A DNA stretch of 64,000 bases from JABWAN01 sp041918175 (GTDB lineage Bacteria; Zhuqueibacterota; Zhuqueibacteria; Zhuqueibacterales; Zhuqueibacteraceae), in contig JAYRWE010000089.1 in assembly GCA_041918175.1 (NCBI GenBank), forward strand, positions 14,478-78,477, in the 5' to 3' direction. Position numbers and translations under genes: made by a program. Of the stretch, positions 1-8,283 are shown in pieces (the stretch's first letter is position 1; each line of letters opens with the position of its first letter). The notes below the pieces were generated by a model. The model worked only from the letters and a program-made list of their open reading frames with translations. It was not told the DNA's origin and did not search any database.

Positions 1-120
1 GAATGGGCGAGCGTTTATCGCACGTGGCTCGCCCGCCAGGCCGAATATCGCAACGAAGTGCAGCGCACACAACGCCAAGCCCCAAGCCTCGCGGGCTTGA
101 TACGAGTGGCCGCGGCATGA
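1..120 (+). CDS. C-terminal fragment of the gene upstream of a TumE-like toxin (partial at window edge)
   Basis: Frame 1 is open from the first base to a TGA at 118-120. It encodes a 39-residue C-terminal tail (..VYRTWLARQAEYRNEVQ.., ending in LIRVAAA). The TGA overlaps the ATG of the next gene in the four bases ATGA (117-120), the usual sign of translational coupling. Its position directly before a TumE/DUF6516-type toxin suggests that it is the antitoxin of the pair. The fragment is too short to assign a family, and its start lies outside the window. Confidence 0.6.
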   Translation, partial: EWASVYRTWLARQAEYRNEVQRTQRQAPSLAGLIRVAAA

Positions 121-545
121 GTAATCCGTTTCGCACTCTCGCGGATTACGAGTTGTTCTTGTATTCCCTGCCGGAGCAATTTCCCGCAATTCGCCACACG
201 ACATTAACGTTGGTTCGTTTGGGAGCGACGCTCGCGCGCGTGTCCGGTGAATTGCACTTTGACGGTGGTTTTCGCCTCGTGATTCGTGAACGTGTTTTGT
301 ATCATCGTCAACCCATCGTTCTTGATTGGTATGGCTACGAAGCTTATCGAGGCGAGGAAAAACTTTATTGGTATGACTCGCAGCCTCATCCAAACGATCC
401 GAGTTTGCAAAGCACCCCCCCCCATCACAAACACATTCCTCCCGATCTCAAGCACCATCGCATCCCCGCGCCGGAGATGAGTTTTTCGCAACCAAATTTG
501 CCGGCGCTGATCAACGAGATTGAAAGGCTAACCACGGAAACATGA
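117..545 (+). CDS. TumE-like (DUF6516) toxin of a toxin-antitoxin pair
   Basis: The 142-residue protein resembles the small DUF6516/TumE toxin family. It has a beta-rich core (GELHFDGGFRLVIRERVLY, then VLDWYGYEAYRGEEKLYWYD), a His/Pro-rich middle and the typical end with HRIPAPEMSFSQPNLPALI followed by a short helix. The ATG at 117 was chosen over the in-frame ATG at 3 because it overlaps the stop of the preceding gene in ATGA and the family core begins just after it. Residues upstream of 117 belong to the other gene read in a shifted frame. The family is recognised by memory of its conserved ends; the biochemical activity of this copy is not known. A second module of the same kind lies at 7602-8248. 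Confidence 0.7.
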   Translation: MSNPFRTLADYELFLYSLPEQFPAIRHTTLTLVRLGATLARVSGELHFDGGFRLVIRERVLYHRQPIVLDWYGYEAYRGEEKLYWYDSQPHPNDPSLQSTPPHHKHIPPDLKHHRIPAPEMSFSQPNLPALINEIERLTTET

Positions 546-622
546 TCAATATGTTGGTGTTCGGCGTGTTTGCATGAGAAGTGTTGTCGCTGCTCGAATA
601 TAAAAGAAAGGCCTTTTCTGTA

Positions 623-2086
623 ATGGAAAAAATCCTCACCGAAGCCCTCACGTTTGACGACGTGCTGTTGGTGCCGCAGCATTCAACTGTTTTGCCGCGC
701 GAGGTGGAGCTTGCCACGCGTCTCACGCGCCGCATTCAACTCAATATTCCGCTCGTGAGCGCGGCCATGGACACCGTGACCGAAGCGAGCCTCGCGATTG
801 CGATGGCGCGGCACGGCGGAATCGGCATCATTCACAAAAACATGTCCATCGAACGCCAAGCCAGCGAAGTCGATAACGTCAAACGCTCGGAAAGCGGCAT
901 GATCGACAATCCCATCACGCTCGCCTCGCATCAAACCGTGAACGAAGCGCTGGTGCTCATGCGGCGCTATCGCATCTCCGGCATTCCGGTGGTGGATGGC
1001 GAGAAGCTCGTGGGCATTCTCACCAATCGCGATTTGCGTTTTGAAATCGACGGCAACCAGCGCGTGGCCGAAGTAATGACCAAAGAAAATCTCATCACTG
1101 CGCCGGTGGGCACCACGCTCGAAGAGGCGGAGCGCCGCTTGCAAACGCATCGCATTGAAAAGCTGCTCATTGTCGATGAACGCGGCCGACTCAAAGGCCT
1201 CATCACTGTGAAAGATATTCAAAAGAAAAAAATGTTTCCCGATGCGGCCAAAGACGAGCGCGGCCGTTTACGCGTGGGCGCCGCGGTGGGCGTGGCGCGC
1301 GATACGCATGAACGCGCCGCGGCATTGGTGCAAGCGCAAGTGGACGTGTTGGCCGTAGACACGGCGCACGGCCATTCCGAAGGCGTGCTGCGCACCGTGC
1401 GCGAGTTGCGCGCGACGTATCCGAATCTCGATATTGTCGCGGGCAATGTGGCCACGGAAGAAGGCGCGCTCGCGCTCATCAAGGCCGGCGTGGATGCGGT
1501 GAAAGTGGGCATTGGGCCCGGCTCGATTTGCACGACGCGCATCGTGGCCGGCGTGGGCGTGCCGCAAATCACCGCGATCATGGATTGCTTCCGCGCGTGC
1601 AAGAAACACGACATTCCGATCATTGCGGACGGTGGCATCAAACAAACCGGCGACATTCCGAAAGCGATTGTGGCGGGCGCGGACACGGTGATGATCGGCA
1701 GCATGTTCGCGGGCACGGAAGAAAGCCCGGGCGAGACGATCTATTTGGAAGGGAGAAGTTTTAAGTCTTATCGCGCGATGGGTTCGCTCGCGGCCATGAA
1801 GAGCGGCAGCGGCGATCGCTATTTTCAAGAAGGTGAGACGAATACGAAGAAGCTCGTGCCCGAGGGCATCGAAGGTCGCGTGCCCTTTCGCGGCAAGCTC
1901 GGCGACGTGGTGTTGCAAATGGTTGGCGGCTTGCGCGCGGCTATGGGCTATCTTGGTGCGGCCACGATTCGTGATTTGCAAGAGAAAGGCCGGTTTGTGA
2001 AAATCACTTCCGCGGGTTTGCGCGAGAGCCATCCGCACGATGTGATCATCACGCAAGAGGCGCCGAATTATAAACTGCGGAGTTGA
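623..2086 (+). CDS. guaB: Inosine-5'-monophosphate dehydrogenase
   Basis: The 487-residue protein catalyses the NAD-dependent oxidation of IMP to XMP, the committed step of GMP synthesis in the cytoplasm. The start MEKILTEALTFDDVLLVP is the standard IMPDH beginning. An in-frame ATG at 581 would add 14 unrelated residues, so 623 is preferred; a purine-rich AAAGAAAGG lies upstream. A CBS pair sits at about residues 95-210 inside the TIM barrel. The catalytic loop GPGSICTTR carries the nucleophile Cys303. The flap has the usual YFQEG and KLVPEGIEGRVP stretches. Length and motif order match the bacterial family. The gene is monocistronic here and ends at a strong bidirectional terminator. Confidence 0.97.
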   Translation: MEKILTEALTFDDVLLVPQHSTVLPREVELATRLTRRIQLNIPLVSAAMDTVTEASLAIAMARHGGIGIIHKNMSIERQASEVDNVKRSESGMIDNPITLASHQTVNEALVLMRRYRISGIPVVDGEKLVGILTNRDLRFEIDGNQRVAEVMTKENLITAPVGTTLEEAERRLQTHRIEKLLIVDERGRLKGLITVKDIQKKKMFPDAAKDERGRLRVGAAVGVARDTHERAAALVQAQVDVLAVDTAHGHSEGVLRTVRELRATYPNLDIVAGNVATEEGALALIKAGVDAVKVGIGPGSICTTRIVAGVGVPQITAIMDCFRACKKHDIPIIADGGIKQTGDIPKAIVAGADTVMIGSMFAGTEESPGETIYLEGRSFKSYRAMGSLAAMKSGSGDRYFQEGETNTKKLVPEGIEGRVPFRGKLGDVVLQMVGGLRAAMGYLGAATIRDLQEKGRFVKITSAGLRESHPHDVIITQEAPNYKLRS

Positions 2087-2180
2087 AGAAGGGTTGCGCG
2101 CGAAGGGCGACGACATTATTGCCGCATCAGCAAAGCCGTCCGCTTAACCGAGCAATAAGCCAACGTATTCATAAAACAAA

Positions 2181-2226
2181 ACGGGCATCGCGATCCTCAA
2201 ACGTAGTTGAGGGTCACGATGCCCGT
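2181..2226. terminator. Bidirectional intrinsic terminator between guaB and rpsT
   Basis: The arms ACGGGCATCG (2181-2190) and CGATGCCCGT (2217-2226) pair perfectly. The inner arms GATCCTCAA and TTGAGGGTC pair with one G-T wobble around a six-base loop. An A-rich run precedes the hairpin and TTTT follows at 2231, so it can serve the convergent genes guaB (+) and rpsT (-). Confidence 0.85.
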
Positions 2227-2249
2227 CGTGTTTTAACGCGAGGCTAGAA

Positions 2250-2519
2250 CTAGGCGGCGACCGCTGCCGGCAGCTTGTTCACGAAACGCGACAACCGCGA
2301 TTTTTGATTCGCAGCTTTGTTGCGATGAATGATGCCCTTGCCCGCCATTTTATCCAACGTCGAAGATACGTCGTTCAACAAAGTTTTCGCCTCCGTTTGT
2401 GAAGGCGCTGCGAGCACTTTCTTGGTGATCGTTTTCAAAGTTGCGCGCTCTTGTCGATTTTTGAGCGCGCGCTTTTTCGCTTGCCGATTGCGTTTGATCG
2501 CCGATTGATGGGTTGCCAT
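2250..2519 (-). CDS. rpsT: 30S ribosomal protein S20
   Basis: This is an 89-residue, very basic helical protein that binds 16S rRNA in the small subunit. It starts MATHQSAIKRNRQAKKRALK and carries the conserved KGIIHRNKAANQKSRLSRFVN segment near the end. The ATG at 2519 was chosen over an in-frame start 16 codons upstream because it is preceded by AAAGGAAG at good spacing and gives the family's exact N-terminus. The length is typical for S20. The gene stands alone, with its own sigma-70-type promoter upstream. Confidence 0.97.
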   Translation of the reverse strand: MATHQSAIKRNRQAKKRALKNRQERATLKTITKKVLAAPSQTEAKTLLNDVSSTLDKMAGKGIIHRNKAANQKSRLSRFVNKLPAAVAA

Positions 2520-2556
2520 GGTCTTCCTTTGTGATAGTAGGTACTTGACGGCGGGC

Positions 2557-2586
2557 AATATAAGCAACCAGCTTTCGGATTGTCAA
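2557..2586 (-). promoter_or_regulatory. Sigma-70-type promoter of rpsT
   Basis: On the minus strand TTGACA (2586-2581) is followed after 18 bases by TATATT (2562-2557), about 38 bases before the rpsT ATG. Both boxes are close to consensus. The divergent alcohol dehydrogenase starts at 2779, so the 259-base gap 2520-2778 holds this promoter; no other gene is seen in it. Confidence 0.75.
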
Positions 2587-2778
2587 GCGGAAATTCCACG
2601 GAGGGTTCAGGCCGCAAAGAGCATTTGTGCCTAAAAATAGAGCCCAATATGCTTCCAATTGTTGCCGAAGCATGCGATAAAATTTTTCCCCACTCTCGGT
2701 GCGCGGCTTGCTTTTCTGGCAGGCTCGGTTTATTTTGTTCAAACCAAACTAGCGCATGAACTTTGTTGGACATTGGCC

Positions 2779-3912
2779 ATGATCACCACCTTTTCCTTTC
2801 CCACCAAAATAATTTTCGGCGCCGGTGCGTTGGAGCACTTGCGCGCGGCGGTGCATGAAATCAACGGCAAACGCCCGCTGCTCGTGACCGACAAAGGCGT
2901 GGTGACGAGTGGCATCATTGAGCAAGTTACGGCGCAGCTCAAGCGCGCGCAACTCGACTATGCGGTCTTTGACGGCGTCGCTTCAAATCCGATTGAAGAA
3001 AATGTCGTTGCCGGTGTTGCCTGTTATAAAAAAGAAAACTGTGATTGCATCATTGCTCTCGGCGGCGGCTCGCCGCTCGATATGGGCAAAGCGATCGCGC
3101 TCATGAGCACACATGCATGGCCGATGGAGCAATACGATGACAAGATCGACGGCTGGCAGCGCATCACTGCGAACGTGCCGCGCGTGATTACGATTCCCAC
3201 CACCTCGGGCACAGGCAGCGAGATCGGCCGCAGCACGGTGATTACGTTGAAATCCACGCAGCGCAAGACTGTGATCTTCTCCCCACACCTCATGCCGCGC
3301 GTGGCGATTTGCGATCCGGTGCTCACATTGAAATTGCCGGCGAAACTCACCGCGGCCACGGGCATGGACGCGCTCACGCATTGTTTGGAGGCATACGTTG
3401 CGAAAGGCTATCATCCTATGTGCGACGGCATCGCGCTCGAAGGCCTCAAACTCATCGGCCGCAGCCTTGTGGCCGCGGTGGAGCATGGCGATGATCTCAG
3501 CGCGCGCAGCGACATGATGATGGCCGCGAGCATGGGCGCGGTCGCGTTTCAAAAAGGCCTCGGCGTTTGTCATTCGCTCGCGCATCCGCTCTCTTCGATT
3601 GCGGGTTTGCACCACGGGCTGGCAAATGCGATCATGCTGCCGTATGTGCTCGCGTTCAATCAGAGCGTGGCCGCGGAACGTCTCGCTGAGATTGCTCATG
3701 CTTTAACCGGCGACCACACTCGTGATCTCACACAGATCATTTCCGATATGAACGCGCGCATTGGCATTCCGCCTCGCCTCGCCGATGTCGGCGTGCGCCG
3801 CGAACAGATTCCTGCGCTCACCGCTCAGGCGTTTGAGGATGCGTGTCATTTGCTCAATCCGCGGCCAGGGACGAAAGAGGATTTAAGGGCGCTGTATGAG
3901 GCGGCGATGTAA
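2779..3912 (+). CDS. Iron-containing alcohol dehydrogenase
   Basis: The 377-residue protein belongs to the group III Fe-dependent alcohol dehydrogenases, which interconvert alcohols and aldehydes with NAD(P)H. It has the NAD-binding stretch IALGGGSPLDMGKAIA, the TTSGTGSE motif and the metal-binding region. The metal ligands are expected in ATGMDALTHCLEAYVA and in the His-rich CHSLAHPL and HHGLANA segments, all present. The ATG at 2779 begins MITTFSFPTKIIFGAGAL, the family start. An upstream in-frame ATG at 2659 would add 40 atypical residues lying in the promoter region of rpsT, so it was not used. The exact substrate cannot be told from sequence. Confidence 0.92.
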   Translation: MITTFSFPTKIIFGAGALEHLRAAVHEINGKRPLLVTDKGVVTSGIIEQVTAQLKRAQLDYAVFDGVASNPIEENVVAGVACYKKENCDCIIALGGGSPLDMGKAIALMSTHAWPMEQYDDKIDGWQRITANVPRVITIPTTSGTGSEIGRSTVITLKSTQRKTVIFSPHLMPRVAICDPVLTLKLPAKLTAATGMDALTHCLEAYVAKGYHPMCDGIALEGLKLIGRSLVAAVEHGDDLSARSDMMMAASMGAVAFQKGLGVCHSLAHPLSSIAGLHHGLANAIMLPYVLAFNQSVAAERLAEIAHALTGDHTRDLTQIISDMNARIGIPPRLADVGVRREQIPALTAQAFEDACHLLNPRPGTKEDLRALYEAAM

Positions 3913-3958
3913 ACGCTAGCAAAGTTTTGTTTATTTTCTTGGAAGTAAGGACCACACT

Positions 3959-4855
3959 ATGGCTGTGAGAGAAGTAGCGCGGAGAATTCCCGCACCGATA
4001 TCACGACTCAAAACCTCGCGAAAACTTATCGCTTTCGGTTGGTATGGCGGAAAATTTTCTCATCTCGATTGGCTTCTTCCTTTGTTGCCGCAATGCTCTC
4101 ATTACTGCGAGCCGTTTGCCGGCGCTGCGGCTGTTTTGTTGAATAGGCCGCCCTCGCCGGTTGAAACTTACAATGATCTTGACGGCGAAGTGGTCACTTT
4201 CTTCAAAGTGCTGCGAGAAGAGAAGGAAAGATTGATCGAAGCCATCGGCTTGACGCCTTTCTCGCGGGAAGAATTTTCCAAAGCCTGCCAACTGGATCCG
4301 AATCTACCTGCTTTCGAGCGAGCTCGGCGCTTTTATGTACGTGCTCGCCAAGTTAGAACCGGTTTGGCTCAGACCGCAACCATCGGTCGATGGGCTAACT
4401 GTATAAACACGAGTCGAAACGGGATGAGTGGTGTTATCAGTCGCTGGCTTGGCGGCATCGAAGACTTGACATTCATTGCGGAAAGGCTGCTTCGCGTGCA
4501 GATTGAGAACCGCCCTGCTATTGATGTTATCCGGCTTTATGATTCTAATGAAACCCTGTTTTATTGTGATCCGCCTTACGTTCACGACACCAGAGGCGAT
4601 ACAAAATCGTATGGCTACGAAATGACGAACGAAGAGCACCGGCAACTCGCTCAAACTTTAAATTCCGTGGAGGGCCGCGTGGCCATCTCCAATTATCAGT
4701 GCGATCTGATGGAGGAGCTTTATCCTTCGCCGCGTTGGAAAAAACATCTCAGCCCGTTGAAAACGATTCATTCGACCAAAGACAAGCGGCAGGAAATTCT
4801 TTGGGTCAACTACGATATTCACAAGTTGAAAAACACATATACTCTGTTTGACTAA
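3959..4855 (+). CDS. DNA N6-adenine methyltransferase (D12/Dam class) of a restriction-modification system
   Basis: The 298-residue protein resembles D12-class adenine methyltransferases, which transfer a methyl group from S-adenosylmethionine to adenine N6. The AdoMet-binding motif is CEPFAGAAAV (residues 50-59), preceded by WYGGKFSHLDWLLPLLP. The catalytic motif DPPY is at 204-207 (YCDPPYVHDT). The order (FxGxG-like motif first, DPPY later) is that of the alpha class. AAGTAAGG precedes the ATG. The next gene, a putative restriction enzyme, starts inside its stop codon (TAATG), so the two are coupled. The recognition sequence is not deducible. Confidence 0.93.
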   Translation: MAVREVARRIPAPISRLKTSRKLIAFGWYGGKFSHLDWLLPLLPQCSHYCEPFAGAAAVLLNRPPSPVETYNDLDGEVVTFFKVLREEKERLIEAIGLTPFSREEFSKACQLDPNLPAFERARRFYVRARQVRTGLAQTATIGRWANCINTSRNGMSGVISRWLGGIEDLTFIAERLLRVQIENRPAIDVIRLYDSNETLFYCDPPYVHDTRGDTKSYGYEMTNEEHRQLAQTLNSVEGRVAISNYQCDLMEELYPSPRWKKHLSPLKTIHSTKDKRQEILWVNYDIHKLKNTYTLFD

Positions 4856-5973
4856 TGACGCCAGAAACGCTTTTACAGAAGCTCTATCAAGAAGCGCTAG
4901 CCAAGCCGGATAGAAGTTTTGTTGGCAACGACGAGCTTCGCTCGAAACTTGAATTTGTGTGCCGTTGCATAACCAACAAGGCTCCGATTCGCTTTCTCTT
5001 GGCGTGTTTGCTCGGTAAGCTTGATGATCCCAAGGTGGACATCAGAAAACCCTACACGGAGATTGGCGGTAAAGGCACTTTTTCTGGGCGAATTTATGAC
5101 GAACGTTATGTCGAGCCTTTTGTTATCAAACACAACCTCCCCACGAATTCGACCACAGCATTTTTAACTCCGGCTTTCAGAAATATCGATCGCAAACTGA
5201 CGACGGATTTGGTTTTTGTCGGCAGGCCGCGCCAAGTTTATGAAAATGTTCTAGTGGTGCTTGATCTTGTCCAGCGTGCAAAGATCAACGCGGCGGACGC
5301 TCTCAAAGAGATCATTCGCTTTCTGCTCATCATCAAGAGCGAAAACGAAACTCGGATGAAACAGCTTCTGAGAGAGTTGAAACACACCGAAGACACATTG
5401 CCGTTATCATCCGAACAAATCGTTACTCTTCTCCAGCAACACCTCGGCAGCAAAAATTCGAGTAGACTCCCAGTCCTGATGATAGCCGCTGCCTATCTCG
5501 CGGTTAAAGACCATATAGGGGAAACCGCATCGCCGCTGCACTCGCACACGGCAGCGGACCGCCAAACCGGATCAATCGGCGATGTTGAGGTGACGCTCAT
5601 TAACGATGATCGCGTTGTTACGTGCTATGAGATGAAAAACAAACGAGTGACGATTGTTGATATTGAAAACGCCATCAAGAAGATCGCAACTAACAAGCAC
5701 CGTGTTGACAACTACATTTTCATCACAACAGACGTCATTGAAGATGAAGTCAACCGGTACGCAAAGAACATCTACGACCATACCGGGGTCGAGCTTGTTG
5801 TTTTAGATTGCATCGGATTCGTTAGGCACTTTCTTCACTTCTTCCATCGCTTCCGCACCAAATTCTTGTACTTTTATCAGAGCCTTGTTTTGGCAGAGCC
5901 GGATAGCTCCGTGAGCCAACCTCTCAAAGAGGCTTTTCTAGTTTTACGCAAAGCAGCGGAATCCGACAAATAG
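4855..5973 (+). CDS. Putative type II restriction endonuclease, SacI-like family
   Basis: This 372-residue protein is encoded directly after an adenine methyltransferase and shares the A of its stop codon (TAATG), so it is very probably the cognate restriction enzyme. A stretch near residue 230 (HTAADRQTGSIGDVEVTLIN) followed by VVTCYEMKNKRVT recalls SacI-family endonucleases. A likely PD-(D/E)XK core is Asp243 (GDVEV), Glu259 and Lys261 (YEMKNK). The N-terminal part is helical with no recognised domain. Family assignment is from memory of the motif and should be read as probable. If it is SacI-like, pairing with an N6-adenine methylase is noteworthy. Confidence 0.7.
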   Translation: MTPETLLQKLYQEALAKPDRSFVGNDELRSKLEFVCRCITNKAPIRFLLACLLGKLDDPKVDIRKPYTEIGGKGTFSGRIYDERYVEPFVIKHNLPTNSTTAFLTPAFRNIDRKLTTDLVFVGRPRQVYENVLVVLDLVQRAKINAADALKEIIRFLLIIKSENETRMKQLLRELKHTEDTLPLSSEQIVTLLQQHLGSKNSSRLPVLMIAAAYLAVKDHIGETASPLHSHTAADRQTGSIGDVEVTLINDDRVVTCYEMKNKRVTIVDIENAIKKIATNKHRVDNYIFITTDVIEDEVNRYAKNIYDHTGVELVVLDCIGFVRHFLHFFHRFRTKFLYFYQSLVLAEPDSSVSQPLKEAFLVLRKAAESDK

Positions 5974-6051
5974 ATCAACAAGTGGAATCGCGATACACGA
6001 TTGTTCCCCAATGAATTCATTCACTTCAAAATTTATCAACCCAACATTATA

Positions 6052-7224
6052 ATGACCACACGCATCGCCTCCCTCACGCAACAAATCCTCCCCGAAATCA
6101 TTCGCCTGCGCCGGCATTTGCATCAGCATCCGGAATTGAGTTGGCAGGAAAAAGAAACCACGGCGCTTATTCGCGGCTGGCTTGCGGATCATAAGATTGA
6201 AATCAAGCCTGCGGAAAAAATTTATGGCACGCTCGGCCTCATTCGCGGCAAGCAGGGCGGGCCGATTGTCGGCCTGCGCGCGGATATCGATGCCCTGCCC
6301 ATTCGCGAAGCGACCGAGGTGCCGCATCGCTCGCAAAACGCAGGCGTGATGCATGCCTGCGGGCATGACGGCCACACCGCGACTTTGCTCGGCGCGGCGT
6401 ATGTGCTCGCGCACTTGCGCGACGAGTTGCCCGGCACGGTCGCGTGCGTGTTTCAACCCGCGGAGGAAAACGGCGGCGGCGGGCGCGAGTTGCTCGCTTC
6501 GGGTTTCCTGAACGATCTCGATATCAAAGCCTTCTTTGCGCTGCATGCGTGGCCGTACATTCCAACAGGCACCATCGGCGTGCGCTACGGCGCGATGATG
6601 TCCGCGATTGATGATTTCAAAATTATTGTGCGCGGCAAATCCGGACACGCGGCGCATCCGATGACGGCGATTGATCCGATTTGGATTTCTGCGCAAATCA
6701 TCAACGCCGTGCAAGGCCTCGTCACGCGCGAGCGCCACGGCGCGGATCCGTGCGTGATCACAGTCGCGACGATTCACGGCGGCATTGCGGATAATGTAAT
6801 TCCGGCGCAGGTGACGATGGAAGGCACGATTCGCACGATTCAACCGGAGACGCGCGAGCGCATGGTGCGGCGCTTCATCGAACTCGTGCAAAGCGTCGCG
6901 CAAACGTTTGGCGCAACCGCAGAGGTCGAGATCGAACCCGGCTATCCTTCGCTGCGCAACACCAACACGCTCGTGGATTTGATTGCGCAAACCGGCGCGG
7001 AGTTGGTCGGTGCAGACAAAGTGATTGAACTGCACGAACCGAGCATGGGCGGCGAAGATTTCGCGTACTACCTGCAAAAATATTCCGGCGCGATGTTTCG
7101 CCTCGGCGTGGGTCCGCGGCCTTCATTGCACGCGGATAATTTTGATTTCGACGATAACGCGCTCGCTATTGGCATCAATATGATGGCGACCGTGGCCTGC
7201 AAGTTTTTGGAAAGTGTGTCGTAG
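6052..7224 (+). CDS. M20-family amidohydrolase (hippurate hydrolase/IAA-amino-acid hydrolase type)
   Basis: The 390-residue metallo-amidohydrolase cleaves N-acyl or N-acetyl amino acids; the substrate is unknown. It contains the N-terminal RRHLHQHPELSWQEKET motif, the metal ligands in MHACGHDGHTA (near residue 100), the catalytic Glu pair in FQPAEENGGG, a His in ALHAWP and the C-terminal ligand region SMGGEDFAYYLQ. The dimerisation lid is the usual segment SGHAAHPMTAIDP. The ATG at 6052 gives MTTRIASLTQQILPEIIRLRR, which fits the family; the upstream TTG at 6001 would add 17 residues without family support. No signal peptide is seen, so it is cytoplasmic. Confidence 0.93.
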   Translation: MTTRIASLTQQILPEIIRLRRHLHQHPELSWQEKETTALIRGWLADHKIEIKPAEKIYGTLGLIRGKQGGPIVGLRADIDALPIREATEVPHRSQNAGVMHACGHDGHTATLLGAAYVLAHLRDELPGTVACVFQPAEENGGGGRELLASGFLNDLDIKAFFALHAWPYIPTGTIGVRYGAMMSAIDDFKIIVRGKSGHAAHPMTAIDPIWISAQIINAVQGLVTRERHGADPCVITVATIHGGIADNVIPAQVTMEGTIRTIQPETRERMVRRFIELVQSVAQTFGATAEVEIEPGYPSLRNTNTLVDLIAQTGAELVGADKVIELHEPSMGGEDFAYYLQKYSGAMFRLGVGPRPSLHADNFDFDDNALAIGINMMATVACKFLESVS

Positions 7225-7263
7225 TTCGTCATGCGATTCGTTTTGCAAGCGTAGAAAAAGATT

Positions 7264-7456
7264 CTACCTGAATTTTGCCTTCGTGATGCCGTCACCCTCC
7301 GCCTGATGCTGTAAGCATCAGGCTAAAAGGTGGAAACCCCGCAAGCGGGGTTCATACCAATTGGGTGACAGCCCCGCTTGCGGGGCTTGCATCTCCTAGC
7401 CTGATGCTTCAGCATCAGGCGAAAGCCGGCGCAAGCACGGTGCAAAATTCAGGTAG
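7264..7456. repeat. 193-bp MITE-like element with 15-bp perfect terminal inverted repeats and four internal palindromes
   Basis: The ends CTACCTGAATTTTGC (7264-7278) and GCAAAATTCAGGTAG (7442-7456) are perfect reverse complements. Inside are four hairpins: GCCTGATGCT/AGCATCAGGC at 7301-7323 and again at 7399-7420, AACCCCGC/GCGGGGTT at 7335-7352 and GCCCCGC/GCGGGGC at 7371-7386. No protein of its own is encoded; the open frame across it has no coding character. It fills most of the 377-base gap 7225-7601 ahead of the TumE-like module. Confidence 0.8.
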
Positions 7457-7601
7457 CAACTTGAACCCTGTTACCGTAACGGCAACCTTGCTTCTTCCCG
7501 GAAAAATTCTATCTTCGCGCTACGTCAAAACTCAAGCAGGATTGCTCAAGATGCACAAATTTGATGCGCATTCTCTTTGTCCGTAATCACGGAGGTCAAA
7601 T

Positions 7602-7883
7602 ATGCCTCAACCAGTCACAATCAAAGCCCCGAGTTGGGTGGCCGCAGATGATTTGTTCGGGCTACTGCGTCAAGACCTGCAATTGAAGCGCGCATACTAC
7701 GACAGCCAGTGCCGCGGTTTTGAGCAAAAACACAAGCAGACGCTCATCGAGTTCGAAACCGCCATGCGTTCCGCGCAGGAAAATTTTGAGGCTTGGGAAG
7801 ATTATATGGATTGGGAATCCGCGGCAAGCGCGCGTGAAGAGCTGACGCAACGTTTGCATGAGCTTGCGGCATGGAAAGCCTGA
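7602..7883 (+). CDS. Putative antitoxin of a TumE-like module
   Basis: This 93-residue acidic protein has a long predicted helical/coiled-coil stretch (residues about 30-85, rich in Glu, Gln and Ala). Its stop overlaps the next gene, a DUF6516/TumE-like toxin, by 13 bases. Small size, order and overlap match an antitoxin-first operon. A strong GGAGG lies seven bases before the ATG. No DNA-binding helix-turn-helix is evident and I do not recognise the family by sequence, so the antitoxin role is inferred from context. Confidence 0.6.
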   Translation: MPQPVTIKAPSWVAADDLFGLLRQDLQLKRAYYDSQCRGFEQKHKQTLIEFETAMRSAQENFEAWEDYMDWESAASAREELTQRLHELAAWKA

Positions 7884-8248
7884 GCCAGATTCTTCAGGAC
7901 TATGCGTTTGTTGCCGGCTACGAAGTGCTCAAATTCGAGCGCACCCAAACCGTACTGCGCTCGAAAATCGTCGTAGCCATGCGTGACGGCTCTCGCCTGT
8001 TTATCAGTGAAGCAACCACGCCGCGAGGCTTCCGCTATGCTTATCATTGGCAGGACGCCGAGGACCGTTTGCTGGCAAGATGGAACAATGCCCCGCATCA
8101 TCAAGACCTCGTCACTTTTCCCGATCATTTCCATTCAACGGAAAAGATCGAATCCTCCGCTCAACCTACCATTCGCGAAGTTTTTGAATATATCGCCGGC
8201 CGTTGGCACAACCACGCCGAGAGCGAATCGTTTGACCACCCGAAATAA
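7871..8248 (+). CDS. TumE-like (DUF6516) toxin
   Basis: The 125-residue protein has the small beta-sheet core of the DUF6516/TumE group: VLRSKIVVAMRDGSRLFISEAT, then FRYAYHWQDAEDRLLARWNNAPHH, then a loop with TFPDHFH and a final helix ending before AGRW. The layout matches the toxin at 117-545 (strands with R/K, a Y-x-Y or Y-x-W pair, a PHH segment, terminal helix). It overlaps the preceding small acidic gene by 13 bases. Some members of this family carry the DNxPHH pattern; here it reads NNAPHH. Activity is not demonstrated for this copy. Confidence 0.72.
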   Translation: MESLSQILQDYAFVAGYEVLKFERTQTVLRSKIVVAMRDGSRLFISEATTPRGFRYAYHWQDAEDRLLARWNNAPHHQDLVTFPDHFHSTEKIESSAQPTIREVFEYIAGRWHNHAESESFDHPK

Positions 8249-8283
8249 TTCAAACTGTCCGTACGATTGTTGGAAGATCACCC

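Noticed and set aside
3..116. N-terminal extension of the first TumE-like toxin
   Set aside because: Frame 1 encodes the end of another gene here and overlaps in ATGA with the toxin's ATG at 117.
5944..7077. 377-residue minus-strand open frame
   Set aside because: Antisense shadow of the M20 amidohydrolase; composition is that of reversed codons and no family is seen.
7365..7586. 73-residue open frame after the M20 gene
   Set aside because: It runs through the palindromic element and lacks a ribosome-binding site; non-coding repeat.
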